The position numbers were made by a program, and so were the translations under genes. A model generated the notes under the pieces. That model was given only the letters and a program-made list of their open reading frames with translations. It did not search any database and was not told where the DNA came from. Shown in pieces: positions 24,497 through 33,176 of a DNA stretch of 64,000 nt (its first letter is position 1; every line of letters begins with the position of its first letter). This stretch comes from CADEED01 sp035701825 (GTDB lineage: Bacteria; Pseudomonadota; Gammaproteobacteria; Steroidobacterales; Steroidobacteraceae): assembly GCA_035701825.1 (NCBI GenBank), contig DASSRK010000160.1, positions 1 through 64,000 on the forward strand, written 5' to 3'.

Positions 24497-27400
24497 TCAG
24501 CCTCCTTGCGGCGCCGGCGGCGCCTCGGCTTCGGCCGGCTTCTCGGCGGCCTTGTTGGAAACCTTGTTGCGCGACCTGAGCTCGGCGATCCAGCCGCTCA
24601 CCGGCTTGTCTTCGCCGGTGAGCGTCTTGTACGTCTCGAACTCGGCCTGCGCGGTGAGCGGGTCCTCGAGGAACAGGTCCAGCAGCACCGCGAGGTTGCG
24701 ATGCGCCGGCGCGTAATCCGGATTCACGGCCAGCGCTTTCTCGTAGGCGGCGCGCGCCTCGGCGAACTTGCCGGCCTGGCGCAACGTGACGCCGTACTCG
24801 GTGAGCGTGGCCGCATCCCACGGCGCGTGCTCGGCCGCCTTGGCGAGCGCGGCTTCGGCCTCGGCGAGCTGGTTGGTGTTGCGGTACAGGATGCCGAGGT
24901 TGGCGTACGGGCCGGAAAGATCCGGGTACGACTGCGTCATCACCTGGAATTCGAGGATGGCCTGCGTGGCGTCGCCGCTGCGCATCAGCTGCTGCGCCCG
25001 CGCGAAGTCGCTGGTGGCGCGCGCCGGCGGCTTCGGGATGTTCCAGGCCGGCGCGGCCGGCACGGCGGGCGCCGCGGCCTGTGAGTTCGCGACCGCGGGC
25101 CTGGTGGGATCGGCGGGTGTCGCCATGGGCGGCGGCACTTCCTGCACCGGCGGCGGCGGCGGCGCGGCGGGCACCAGCGCATCGAAGGACGCGCTCATCA
25201 TCTCCGTCTTGCCGTAGCGGCCCGGCTTGAGCTCGGCCAACGCCGCGTAGCTCTTCTTCACGCCGTCGTCGTAGATGTTCTCGCGCACGCGGCGCGTGTT
25301 GATCTCGTGCGTGGAGATGGCCTGCTCCTCGAACGGGAAGGCCTGCTCCTCGAGCAGCGAGTTGTATTCCTCGAGCTGCTCCGCCGGAAGCTTCTTCGGG
25401 CGCTCGGACTTCAGGATGTCCTGGCCGAGCTTGCGATAGATCTCGGCGATTTCGTAGGTCGCGACCGTGGTGACCTCGCCGACGCGATAGTCGGCCGCGC
25501 TCTTGTACGCGCCGAGCGCGGCTTCCATGGCCTTCTTCTTCTTCGCGAGGCTGGCCTTGAGCGGCAACGCCAGCGGGATGTTGCGGTACTCGTCGCGCAC
25601 CGGGGCCGCGAGCGCGAGCTGTGACTTCGCGGCGAGGTACTGCGTGCGATCGGTGCGGCCCGCGCCGGCATTGCGATCCGCCGCGATGATTTCACGCTGC
25701 CAGTAACGCTGCTTGTCCACCTGGCCGGCGGTGCCCGCGATGTCGGCCAGCTTCTGGCGCGCCTCGATCGAATCGGCGACCGGCGTCGGGTACGTGGCCA
25801 CGAAGCGCTCGAGCATGCCCACGGCCTTGGTCGTGTTACCCGCCTTGGCGTACAGGTCGGCGGCCGACAGGTTGGCCTCGCGCTGCACGTCCTTCGGCTC
25901 GGCCGGGTTCATCGCGATGCGCTCGAATTCCACCGCGGCCTGGCCCGACTGGCCGGTCTCGCCATACGCCACCGCGAGCTTGCGGGTCACGTCGCCGGCG
26001 AACTCGCTCTTCGGGTTGATGGAGCGGAAGTGCTCGAGCACCTGGATGGCGCGCGGCCATTCCTTGAGGTTGATGAGCTGCGCACCGGCGTCGTACTCGG
26101 CCTGCGCCGCGATCTTCGAAGTGCCGGCCACCGTCGAGATGCGCAGGAAGTCCTCGACCGCGCCCGCGGCATCGCCGGATTTCTGCTTGGCTTCGGCCTG
26201 CCGGTAGACAGACGAGGCGATGCGCTCGGTCAGGTCGGCGCGCATCTTGTCGTTGGGCGGCAGCAGCTCGCGCGCGGCGATGTAGCCTTTTTCCGCCTCG
26301 GGGAAGTTCATCAGGTCGAAGTTCGACTGGCCGATGATGGTGTACGCGATGCGGCGCTTGGCCTGGTCGGCGGGCGGCTGGTGCGCCAGCACCAGGTTCG
26401 ACACCTCGATGGCGCGCTGCAGGTCCTGCGTCGCGAAGATGTCCTCGGCGGCGCGCGTGAGCACGCCGGCGCTGTCCGGATGCTCGGGGAAGCTGGTGCC
26501 GAACTTGACGCCCGCGTCCACGGCCGCCTTGTGCGCCTCGGCCTTCTCCGCCGGCGGCAGTTTCTCCTCGTACTTGGCGTACGAGCCGAGCGCCGCGTAG
26601 GCCGCGTCGTCGGAACGCGCGTTGCGCGGGTAGTTATAGGCCGTCCGGGTGAACTCGTCCGAGGCGCCCTTGAAATCGCCCGCCGAGTACAGCGTCTCGG
26701 ACAGCAGGTAATTGGTGCCGAAGGATTCCGGGTCGTCCGGGAAGGAATCGAGGTAGGTGCGATACCAGCGCGCCGCTTCGAGGAACTGGTCCGGCTTCTT
26801 CGTCTTCTGCGCCTCGGCGTGGAAGTAGGTCGCCACGTCCTTGAGGTTGATCTTCAGTTCCCTGGCGATGTTCGGGTAGTCGGCCTTGTTGCGGCCCTGC
26901 CAGAACGTGGTGCCGTAGTTGTAGAGCGCGACGTACTCGCGCTTGCCCTCGAGCACCAGCTCGGTGAAGCCGCCCTTGCGGTACGCCTCGATGGCCTGCA
27001 TCGACAGGCCCGGGGAGTATTCGCTGTTCGGCTCGCGCGTGGCGAAGGCGCGGTACACGGCGGCGGCGTCCTGGAAGCGCTCCTTCTCGACGTACAGGTC
27101 GCCGAGACGCGAGTACACCACCGGCGCGTACGCCGGGTTGTTGCGCGACTGCAGGAACCTGTCGATCGCCGCGACCGGGTCGTCGTCGTACGAGAACGTG
27201 ACCGCCATGACGCGCAGCGTGTCATCGGCCAGCTCGCGGTTGGCGCGCGGCAGCTTGTCGAGCGGCACCAGCTTGTGCGTGCTCTTCGTCAGCATGGTGC
27301 GATCGAGCACGCCGGCGAACGACGGCAGGCTCTCGTCGTTCTGGCCCTGCTTGAACAGCGACCAGCCATGCTTGTAGAGGCTCTGCGTGAGGAAGGCCGA

Positions 27401-27997
27401 CTTGTCGCCCTTGCCGACCACGTAGCCGTACGCATCCTGCGCCGGTCCGTATTGCTTGGCGGAGAACAGCAGCTCGCCGCGGCGGAACTGCACCTCGTCC
27501 ATCTGCGGGGTGCGCGGATACTTGTGCAGGATCTCGTCGAGCGAGGCCAGCGCCTTCTCGGGCTGGCCGGTGGTCTCGTAGGCACGCGCCAGCTGGTAGA
27601 GCACCTGGTCGTTGCGCGGATAGTCGGGGTAGCTCTTGAGCAGGCTGGTGTAGAGCTTGATGGCCTCGGCGCCCTGCGCATCGACGATGGCCGCTTCACC
27701 GGCCAGGCGATCGCCCTCGCCCGCTTCCATGTTGAGGTCCGCGAGACGGCGCAGCGCCTCGGCGCGCAGCTGCGGATCGGACTTCTGCAGCTCGAGGAAC
27801 CGGCGGTAGTTTTCCATGGCGCGCTGGCTCGACGCCTCGACCTTCTGGTCGGGCTGCACGACCACCGGCTTCGACACGAGGTCGGCGATGGTCTTCTCCT
27901 TCTTCTTGTCGGCCGCGGCCGCGTTCAACGCGCCGGCGGCGCAGACCGCGGCAATGGCCACGGCCAGCAATTTCGGGGTGACACGCACCTCGTTCAT
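24497..27997 (-). CDS. Large secreted TPR protein (AglT/AgmX-locus type)
   Basis: A 1166-aa exported protein that is almost entirely tetratricopeptide repeats. A signal peptide ending ALNAAAA is followed by helical repeats such as AIKLYTSLLKSYPDYPRNDQ, VLYQLARAYETTGQPEKAL and a C-terminal cluster (SGPYANLGILYRNTNQLAE, VTLRQAGKFAEARAAYEKAL). A Pro-rich break of about 60 residues occurs near 945-1010. It would be a periplasmic or outer-membrane-associated scaffold. The start ATG 27997 overlaps the upstream TPR gene (ATGA). The pair of TPR proteins next to ExbB/ExbD genes mirrors aglT-pglI in Myxococcus. Confident as a TPR protein; the function is inferred. Confidence 0.87.
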   Translation of the reverse strand: MNEVRVTPKLLAVAIAAVCAAGALNAAAADKKKEKTIADLVSKPVVVQPDQKVEASSQRAMENYRRFLELQKSDPQLRAEALRRLADLNMEAGEGDRLAGEAAIVDAQGAEAIKLYTSLLKSYPDYPRNDQVLYQLARAYETTGQPEKALASLDEILHKYPRTPQMDEVQFRRGELLFSAKQYGPAQDAYGYVVGKGDKSAFLTQSLYKHGWSLFKQGQNDESLPSFAGVLDRTMLTKSTHKLVPLDKLPRANRELADDTLRVMAVTFSYDDDPVAAIDRFLQSRNNPAYAPVVYSRLGDLYVEKERFQDAAAVYRAFATREPNSEYSPGLSMQAIEAYRKGGFTELVLEGKREYVALYNYGTTFWQGRNKADYPNIARELKINLKDVATYFHAEAQKTKKPDQFLEAARWYRTYLDSFPDDPESFGTNYLLSETLYSAGDFKGASDEFTRTAYNYPRNARSDDAAYAALGSYAKYEEKLPPAEKAEAHKAAVDAGVKFGTSFPEHPDSAGVLTRAAEDIFATQDLQRAIEVSNLVLAHQPPADQAKRRIAYTIIGQSNFDLMNFPEAEKGYIAARELLPPNDKMRADLTERIASSVYRQAEAKQKSGDAAGAVEDFLRISTVAGTSKIAAQAEYDAGAQLINLKEWPRAIQVLEHFRSINPKSEFAGDVTRKLAVAYGETGQSGQAAVEFERIAMNPAEPKDVQREANLSAADLYAKAGNTTKAVGMLERFVATYPTPVADSIEARQKLADIAGTAGQVDKQRYWQREIIAADRNAGAGRTDRTQYLAAKSQLALAAPVRDEYRNIPLALPLKASLAKKKKAMEAALGAYKSAADYRVGEVTTVATYEIAEIYRKLGQDILKSERPKKLPAEQLEEYNSLLEEQAFPFEEQAISTHEINTRRVRENIYDDGVKKSYAALAELKPGRYGKTEMMSASFDALVPAAPPPPPVQEVPPPMATPADPTRPAVANSQAAAPAVPAAPAWNIPKPPARATSDFARAQQLMRSGDATQAILEFQVMTQSYPDLSGPYANLGILYRNTNQLAEAEAALAKAAEHAPWDAATLTEYGVTLRQAGKFAEARAAYEKALAVNPDYAPAHRNLAVLLDLFLEDPLTAQAEFETYKTLTGEDKPVSGWIAELRSRNKVSNKAAEKPAEAEAPPAPQGG

Positions 27998-30111
27998 TTC
28001 GGTGCCTCGGGCGCCGGTGCCGCAGTGTCGGCGGCCGGTGCCGGCGAGTCCGTAGGCGCAGTGCCGGGCGTGCTGTCGGAGCCGGGCGACGCGGAGTCCG
28101 CGGGCTGCGCGGGCTCCTCGGCGCGGGGCGGCGCGGCATTGTCGAGCGGCGCGGAGTCGGCGCCGTCGTCGTGGGGCACGTTCTCGAGCTCGCCCGACGA
28201 TTCGCGCGGCGGCGCGCTGGGCTTCGCGGCCGGCGGCGCCGCGGCGCGGTCGTAGATCGACGCGAGCGCGAAGCGCGCCTGGATCTGGTAGGTACCGATG
28301 CGCTCGCGCTGCTGCTCGAGCTCGTTGCGCGCCAGTCCCTCGAGCAGGCCGTTCTGCTGCTTCGCCACCTCGGCGAGACGCACCTGCGCCGCGTCCAGGC
28401 GCGTGCGCAGCGCGGCGACGCGCGCCGCGAACTCGCCGGTGTTGTTGGGCATGGAGCTGCGTGCCTTCTCGACACGCACCCAGCGGTTCTGCGCCTCGCG
28501 CAGCGCCTGGTCGAGGTCCTTCAACGTGCGGCGCTCGTTCCACACGCGCGCCTTGAAGTTCTCGGCGAGCCGCCAGTACAGCACGCCCTTGGCGAGCCGC
28601 GTCTTCTCGCGGATCGCGTTGGTCTCGTCGTCATCGGGCGCGGTCAGCAGCGCGGCCTCGAGCCGGCCGATGCGCGCCCACTGCTCGCGCTCCTCGGGTG
28701 TGCCCAGCGCGGCCACGTCCTGCGAAGTCTCCACCTGGTCGAGCTGCCCACCGACGGTGGCGCGCGAGCCGGTGTACCGGTCGAGCTTGCCCGACGCGAG
28801 CACCGCGTCGGCCTGCGGCACGCGCTCGGCGTACGCCCGGGCGCGCGTGTCGAGCATGTCGTCGAAGGCGACGATGCTGTCCTGCCAGGTCGACAGCGTG
28901 TGGCCGAGGAACGCCAGGTCGCGGTAGTTCTTCAGGCCTTCCTGGAAATCGTGGCCGGCCAGCAGGTAGTAGAGGTAGCGCGACTGCGGCGCGTCCGGCA
29001 GGTCCTTCAGCTGCCAGAACCAGCCGTAGTGATCGCCCTCGTCGCGCTTCAGCAGCTTGTCGAGCATCGTGCCGTCGTTGATCTCGGCGATCGACGAGTC
29101 GATGTTCACGGTCTCGGTGTCGAACGATTGGATCGCGAGCTCGTATTGCTCGGCGGCCTGCGCATTGGCGTTGAGCTTGGCGAAGGCGTACGGCACGGCG
29201 AGGTAGGACTCCTGCACCGCCGAGTCGAGCAGGTTGCGGTTGCGCAGTTCCATCCACGGCGTGAGCGCCGCCTGGTACTGGCCCTCGGCGGCGTCGGCCC
29301 AGCCGACACCCAGCAGTGCCTTGTTGGAGAACGGCCCGTCGAGGCGCACGCGCTCCAGCACCGGGCGCGCGAGCGCCGGCTGGTTGGTCTGCAGGTAGGC
29401 ATAGCCGAGCGCGAGGTTGGCGCGGTCGCGCAGCGACCTGAGTTCACGCCGGCCGGACTCGAGCGAGCCCACGCTGGTCAGGAAAGGATCGGCCTGGCTC
29501 ACGAGTCCCTTGCGCACCAGCGCCACGCCCAGGTTGTACTGCGCGTAGGCCAGCCAGTCGGACTGGTCCTGGCGCGCCTTCCAGCTGTTGAGCAGCGCGA
29601 TGGCCTCGTCGAAGCGCTGCTGGCGCATGAGGATGTTGGACAAGAGGTGCATGCGCTCGGCTTCGAGGTCGGGCGTGAGCCTGCCCTGCACTTCCTTGAT
29701 GGCACGCTCGGCGCGATCCAGGTAACCGCGCGCATACCAGATCTTGCCGAGGTAGAACCACGCGCGGTTGCGCACGCCCTCGGGCACCGACTGCGTGAGC
29801 AGCGTTTCGAAGCGTTCACCGGCCTCGTTGTGCAGGCCGAGCGACAGGTACAGGCCGCCGAGCAGCAGGCTGGTCTCGGCGTCGTGGTGCGGCATGCGGC
29901 CCCACTCGCGATAGGCGATGAGGCGCGTGATCGCGTCGAGGTCCTTGGCCTGGTAGTAATAGAAGAGTGCGTCGCCGAAGTGCAGGTCGCGCACCACGGT
30001 GGGCGACAGCTTGTCGACCTCGGCCTTGGCCGCCAGCGCGGGGCGGACCAGGGACGGCGCGCAGGCCACGACGGCGCCGCATACCAGGAGGAATTGCCGC
30101 AGGCGCTTCAC
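27994..30111 (-). CDS. Secreted TPR protein
   Basis: A 705-aa exported protein. The signal peptide ends RPALA. TPR units occupy the N-terminal half (ALFYYYQAKDLDAITRLIAY, LGGLYLSLGLHNEAGERFE, FYLGKIWYARGYLDRAERAI, YNLGVALVRKGL). The middle contains a helical region with WVRVEKARSSMPNN, then a long coiled segment, and the C-terminal 85 residues are Pro/Ala/Asp-rich. It lies 15 bases after the upstream hypothetical and overlaps the larger TPR gene. Likely a periplasmic scaffold of the same machine. Confidence 0.85.
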   Translation of the reverse strand: MKRLRQFLLVCGAVVACAPSLVRPALAAKAEVDKLSPTVVRDLHFGDALFYYYQAKDLDAITRLIAYREWGRMPHHDAETSLLLGGLYLSLGLHNEAGERFETLLTQSVPEGVRNRAWFYLGKIWYARGYLDRAERAIKEVQGRLTPDLEAERMHLLSNILMRQQRFDEAIALLNSWKARQDQSDWLAYAQYNLGVALVRKGLVSQADPFLTSVGSLESGRRELRSLRDRANLALGYAYLQTNQPALARPVLERVRLDGPFSNKALLGVGWADAAEGQYQAALTPWMELRNRNLLDSAVQESYLAVPYAFAKLNANAQAAEQYELAIQSFDTETVNIDSSIAEINDGTMLDKLLKRDEGDHYGWFWQLKDLPDAPQSRYLYYLLAGHDFQEGLKNYRDLAFLGHTLSTWQDSIVAFDDMLDTRARAYAERVPQADAVLASGKLDRYTGSRATVGGQLDQVETSQDVAALGTPEEREQWARIGRLEAALLTAPDDDETNAIREKTRLAKGVLYWRLAENFKARVWNERRTLKDLDQALREAQNRWVRVEKARSSMPNNTGEFAARVAALRTRLDAAQVRLAEVAKQQNGLLEGLARNELEQQRERIGTYQIQARFALASIYDRAAAPPAAKPSAPPRESSGELENVPHDDGADSAPLDNAAPPRAEEPAQPADSASPGSDSTPGTAPTDSPAPAADTAAPAPEAPK

Positions 30112-30126
30112 GCGGGGACTCCGGCT

Positions 30127-30801
30127 TTATTCCCAGTCCTTGATCGCGAACTCGGGCTGGCCCCGGCGCTGGCGATCGGTGATCTTGAGCTCGAGGTACT
30201 TGGCGCCGACGCCCTTCTCGAACTTGATGTTGGCGCCGCGCTTGTAGTCGATGCCATTGGGCCCCTTGCCCGCGAAGAACGCCACCAGCTGGTGCTCGCC
30301 GACCTTGAGGTTGCCGAGGTACACGCGGTGCACGCCGCCCTTGAGCAGCGCCTCCGCCTCGCGCGGCGTGTAGAGGTAGTTGGCCACTTCCTTGTTGTCG
30401 ATCTTGATGGTCAGCGAATCGAGCGCGAAGAACTCGCCGATGTCCATGGACACGAACACCGCCACCTGGGTGTTCGCGGGGAACAGCAGCTCTTCCTCGA
30501 GCATGAACAGTTCCTTGTTGAGATCGACCACGTCCTTCTTGAGTTCCTGCACGTTCTCGTCGAGCGCGCGCGTGTCGGCCGGCGGCTCGCCCGCCGCGGC
30601 AGCTTCCGTGCCCTCGGGCGGCGCGGCGATGGAAGCGTCGGCCGGGGCATCCGCGGCGGGCGCGGCGTCGGCGGGCGCGCTGCTCGCCGGCGGGCTCGCG
30701 GCCGGTTGCGGATCCTGCGCGAGCAGTGGCGCGCCGAGCAGCCCCAGGGCGATGCAGGCGACGGCACGGACGATTCGGTGGGTGTGCATGCGGTTACTCA
30801 T
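30127..30801 (-). CDS. Secreted coiled-coil protein of unknown function
   Basis: A 224-aa exported protein with a signal peptide (ACIALGLLGAPLLAQ), an Ala/Pro/Asp linker (about 30-80), a short coiled coil (LDENVQELKKDVVDLNKELF, about 85-108) and a C-terminal beta-rich domain (LLFPANTQVAVFVSMDIG, then VHRVYLGNLKVGEHQLVAFF). The start could be ATG 30801 or 30789. It overlaps the thioredoxin-like gene by 1 base and precedes the TPR genes by 15 bases. The domain looks like an immunoglobulin-type or PEGA-like sandwich; I cannot name a family. Confidence 0.78.
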   Translation of the reverse strand: MSNRMHTHRIVRAVACIALGLLGAPLLAQDPQPAASPPASSAPADAAPAADAPADASIAAPPEGTEAAAAGEPPADTRALDENVQELKKDVVDLNKELFMLEEELLFPANTQVAVFVSMDIGEFFALDSLTIKIDNKEVANYLYTPREAEALLKGGVHRVYLGNLKVGEHQLVAFFAGKGPNGIDYKRGANIKFEKGVGAKYLELKITDRQRRGQPEFAIKDWE

Positions 30802-31346
30802 TATTCATTCAATAGTGTGCGCAGCTCTCGCACGTAAGTGGCTTCGTCGCGGGCCTTGAACTCGCGGTGCGCGCCGCGCAACACGCCGGCGCGATCGACG
30901 AACACGACCATCGGCACGCGGTCCACGCTGAAATCGCGGCCGGTGTTCGCCGGCGTCGAGACCAGCAGCGGGAATTGCACCTCGGTCGAGCGCGCGAATT
31001 TCTCGGCGCGCGGCAGGTCGGAATCGAGGTTGACGGCGATGACCTGCAGGCCGGCGCTCGCGTAGGTCCGGTGGATGCGGTCGAGGGCCGCCAGCTGGTC
31101 GCGGCAGGTGTTGCAGCTGCCGCTCCAGAAGCTAACTACCACGACCTCGCCGCGGTGCTCGGAGATGCGCACGTTCTCGCCGGTGAGGCCGCGCGCCACC
31201 AGGTCGGGCGCCGGCTTGCCGAGCAGCGCGTAGCGCTCGGCGGCGAACGCCGCGAACGACGCCAGCAGCAGCGCGCAGGCCAGCGCAGGCGCAGCAATGC
31301 GCGCGCAACGGTCGGCCACCGGACTGTCTAACAAACTGGCGCTCAC
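30801..31346 (-). CDS. Exported thioredoxin-like (TlpA/AhpC-TSA) protein
   Basis: A 181-aa periplasmic thiol-disulfide protein. A signal peptide (ALACALLLASFAAFA) precedes a thioredoxin fold with the active site WSGSCNTC, a CxxC in place of the usual WCxxC, and the cis-Pro in VDRVPMVVFVDRAG. I chose GTG 31346 because the open frame further upstream (to 31508) includes the terminator hairpin region and is not protein-like. It is the first gene after the terminator at 31487-31525, so it heads the TPR/ExbB operon. A likely role is keeping cysteines of heme or TPR partners reduced. Confidence 0.82.
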   Translation of the reverse strand: MSASLLDSPVADRCARIAAPALACALLLASFAAFAAERYALLGKPAPDLVARGLTGENVRISEHRGEVVVVSFWSGSCNTCRDQLAALDRIHRTYASAGLQVIAVNLDSDLPRAEKFARSTEVQFPLLVSTPANTGRDFSVDRVPMVVFVDRAGVLRGAHREFKARDEATYVRELRTLLNE

Positions 31347-31486
31347 GTTCGATCTGGCTTCAGGGGACACCGGACAAGCGGAACCGGGTTTCCACGAAAA
31401 ATGACGCGGGAAACCCTCGCATAGCCCACTTAACAATGTCAACGAAGCGCGCCACCCTTTCGGAGGCGCTTTTCGTCGAGCCAAAA

Positions 31487-31525
31487 AAAGAGGGAGCGTC
31501 GGCAACACGCGACAGCTCCCTCTTT
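31487..31525 (-). terminator. Rho-independent terminator
   Basis: An 11-bp perfect stem (31487-31497 with 31515-31525, AAAGAGGGAGC against GCTCCCTCTTT) with a 17-base loop is followed, on the minus strand, by a run of seven T (complement of 31483-31489). It lies 22 bases after the DUF1501-like stop at 31548 and separates the cytochrome/DUF1501 genes from the thioredoxin/TPR/ExbB operon. Confidence 0.85.
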
Positions 31526-31547
31526 GTTTGCCTGGAAAGGCGGACGG

Positions 31548-33164
31548 TCAGGCGGGAGGGTTGGTGATCGTGCCCGCGCACACCGGCTGGAAGACCGTGA
31601 GGCTGTCGCGCAGCGCCGTGCCACCGAGGCCATGGCGCGGGAACACCGTCGGGAAGTTGCCGTGTTCGCCGTGCAGGGCCATGTAGTTCAGCACCACGGT
31701 CTCGACCAGCAGGTTGACCGCGTTGGCAGCCGGGCTCGACGTGGTGACCACGTTGCCGCCGGCGCTCATCGAGCCGATCTGCCGGATGTTGTCGTCGCGG
31801 AAGGCGACCCGCCCGGCCGGGTTGTACACCAGCACCACCGAGGCGGCGGTCGACTGGTTGTCGCTCTGCCAGCCGAGCTTGCCGCGGCCAGCCGCCGACA
31901 TGTCCGGCGGACCGCCGGCCGACAGCGAGCCGTCGCTGAAGATGTAGACCATGAGCGGCTTCTGCATGCGTGCCGCGTACTCGAGGCAGGCGCCGATGCA
32001 GCGGCCGGCGCGGAAGTTGCGCGCCTCGGCCGTCGGGCGGCCCTGGCCGTGGTAGTCGAAGCCGCCCATCGAGACGGTGCCGGCGCCCGCGTAACCGTTG
32101 ATCACCATCTTCATGATGGCCGCGGTCTTGCGGAATTCGCCGTCGCCGTTGTACTCGGCCTGCGTGAAGATGCTGTTGGTCGCGCCGACGATGTTGGTGT
32201 CGAGATCCGGGTTCAGCGCCGCGGGCGAGCGGAACCGGTCCGCCAGGTAGGTGGACTTGAGGTAGCCGCACTTCACCAGCTTCTTGATCGCGGCCTCCTC
32301 CTGCGCGAGCAGCTTGGTCTGCGCGAGGTCGGCCTTGGCCTGCGACAGGCGCGTCATCGATTCGAGCACCGCGATCGCGTCGTCCTGGTTGCTGAACAGC
32401 GTGCCGAGCTCGCCGGTGTCGACCAGGCCGGTGACGTCGCTGGCGCGGTCCACCTTGGTGGGACGCGCGGCCGGGTCGATCATCGACAGCGGCGCCATCG
32501 AATTGCCGCCCGAATCGCTGTTCTGCGAGCCGATCAGTGTCAGCAGCTGGCCGTCGGCGCCGACCTTGTTGATGCCGTACATCGGGTTGTGCGGGTTGTT
32601 GCCCGTGTCGTTCTCGGAACGCGCCGCGATGCCGAAGCCGTTGGTGTTGGCGCGCGTCGTCGGCTGGGTCGAGCCCTGCATGCCGCGCAGGATCGCGCCG
32701 TCCGAGTGCCACAGGATGCCGAACTCGTTGTTGATGAAGTTGTTGGTCGTGCTGGCCGCGTTCGGCGAGGTCGGCGTCATGTTGCCCGGCAGGCCGAGCG
32801 TCGCGTAGCCGGCGGTCGACAGGAAGTTGTCGGGCTTGCCGGCCTGGCCGATCAGCGCCTCCGAGCCCTGCATGTTGCAGCCGCCGGACAGGTCGAAGCA
32901 GATGAACGGAACCTTGCCGGCACCCGCCTGGATGTTGCACGCGCCGAAGCCGAGCATGGCCTCGAGGTCGGGCGACAGCGGGTTGCCGTTCGCGGCTTCC
33001 GAGCGCAGCAGCATGCCGAGCACGGTGGGGACGGCGACGACGGCCGGGCCGGTCATGAAACCCTGCGAGATGAAATCGCGGCGGGTCACCGGTCGCTTGT
33101 GGTTCTCGTGGCGGATGGGCTCATCCACTCCGAGAGTGCGCGGGCCTTTCTTGAGGATGTACAT
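31548..33164 (-). CDS. Tat-exported DUF1501-like protein
   Basis: A 538-aa protein with a twin-arginine signal (Arg28-Arg29 in TRRDFISQGFM, then a hydrophobic GPAVVAVPTVLGML). The body looks like the DUF1501 alkaline-phosphatase-like group: FICFDLSGGCNMQGSEALIG, GGFDYHGQGRPTAEARNFRA and LMVYIFSDGSLS are the segments where phosphatase-fold metal ligands usually sit (Asp, His). Relatives are often mislabelled as GspF. It follows the LamG/heme lipoprotein gene by 12 bases. DUF1501 proteins commonly pair with cytochrome-domain proteins, especially in planctomycetes, and the same pairing is seen here. Confidence 0.75.
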   Translation of the reverse strand: MYILKKGPRTLGVDEPIRHENHKRPVTRRDFISQGFMTGPAVVAVPTVLGMLLRSEAANGNPLSPDLEAMLGFGACNIQAGAGKVPFICFDLSGGCNMQGSEALIGQAGKPDNFLSTAGYATLGLPGNMTPTSPNAASTTNNFINNEFGILWHSDGAILRGMQGSTQPTTRANTNGFGIAARSENDTGNNPHNPMYGINKVGADGQLLTLIGSQNSDSGGNSMAPLSMIDPAARPTKVDRASDVTGLVDTGELGTLFSNQDDAIAVLESMTRLSQAKADLAQTKLLAQEEAAIKKLVKCGYLKSTYLADRFRSPAALNPDLDTNIVGATNSIFTQAEYNGDGEFRKTAAIMKMVINGYAGAGTVSMGGFDYHGQGRPTAEARNFRAGRCIGACLEYAARMQKPLMVYIFSDGSLSAGGPPDMSAAGRGKLGWQSDNQSTAASVVLVYNPAGRVAFRDDNIRQIGSMSAGGNVVTTSSPAANAVNLLVETVVLNYMALHGEHGNFPTVFPRHGLGGTALRDSLTVFQPVCAGTITNPPA

Positions 33165-33176
33165 CTGTCGTCTCCC

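Noticed and set aside
26030..28255. 741-codon plus-strand open frame antisense to the larger TPR gene
   Set aside because: Same reason: no motif on the plus strand.
28171..30837. 888-codon plus-strand open frame antisense to the TPR genes
   Set aside because: A codon-bias shadow; the opposite strand has signal peptides and TPR motifs and coupled starts.
31548..33164. GspF (type II secretion) label for the Tat protein
   Set aside because: Relatives are often called GspF, but there are no GspF helices and the twin-arginine signal and phosphatase-like blocks disagree.
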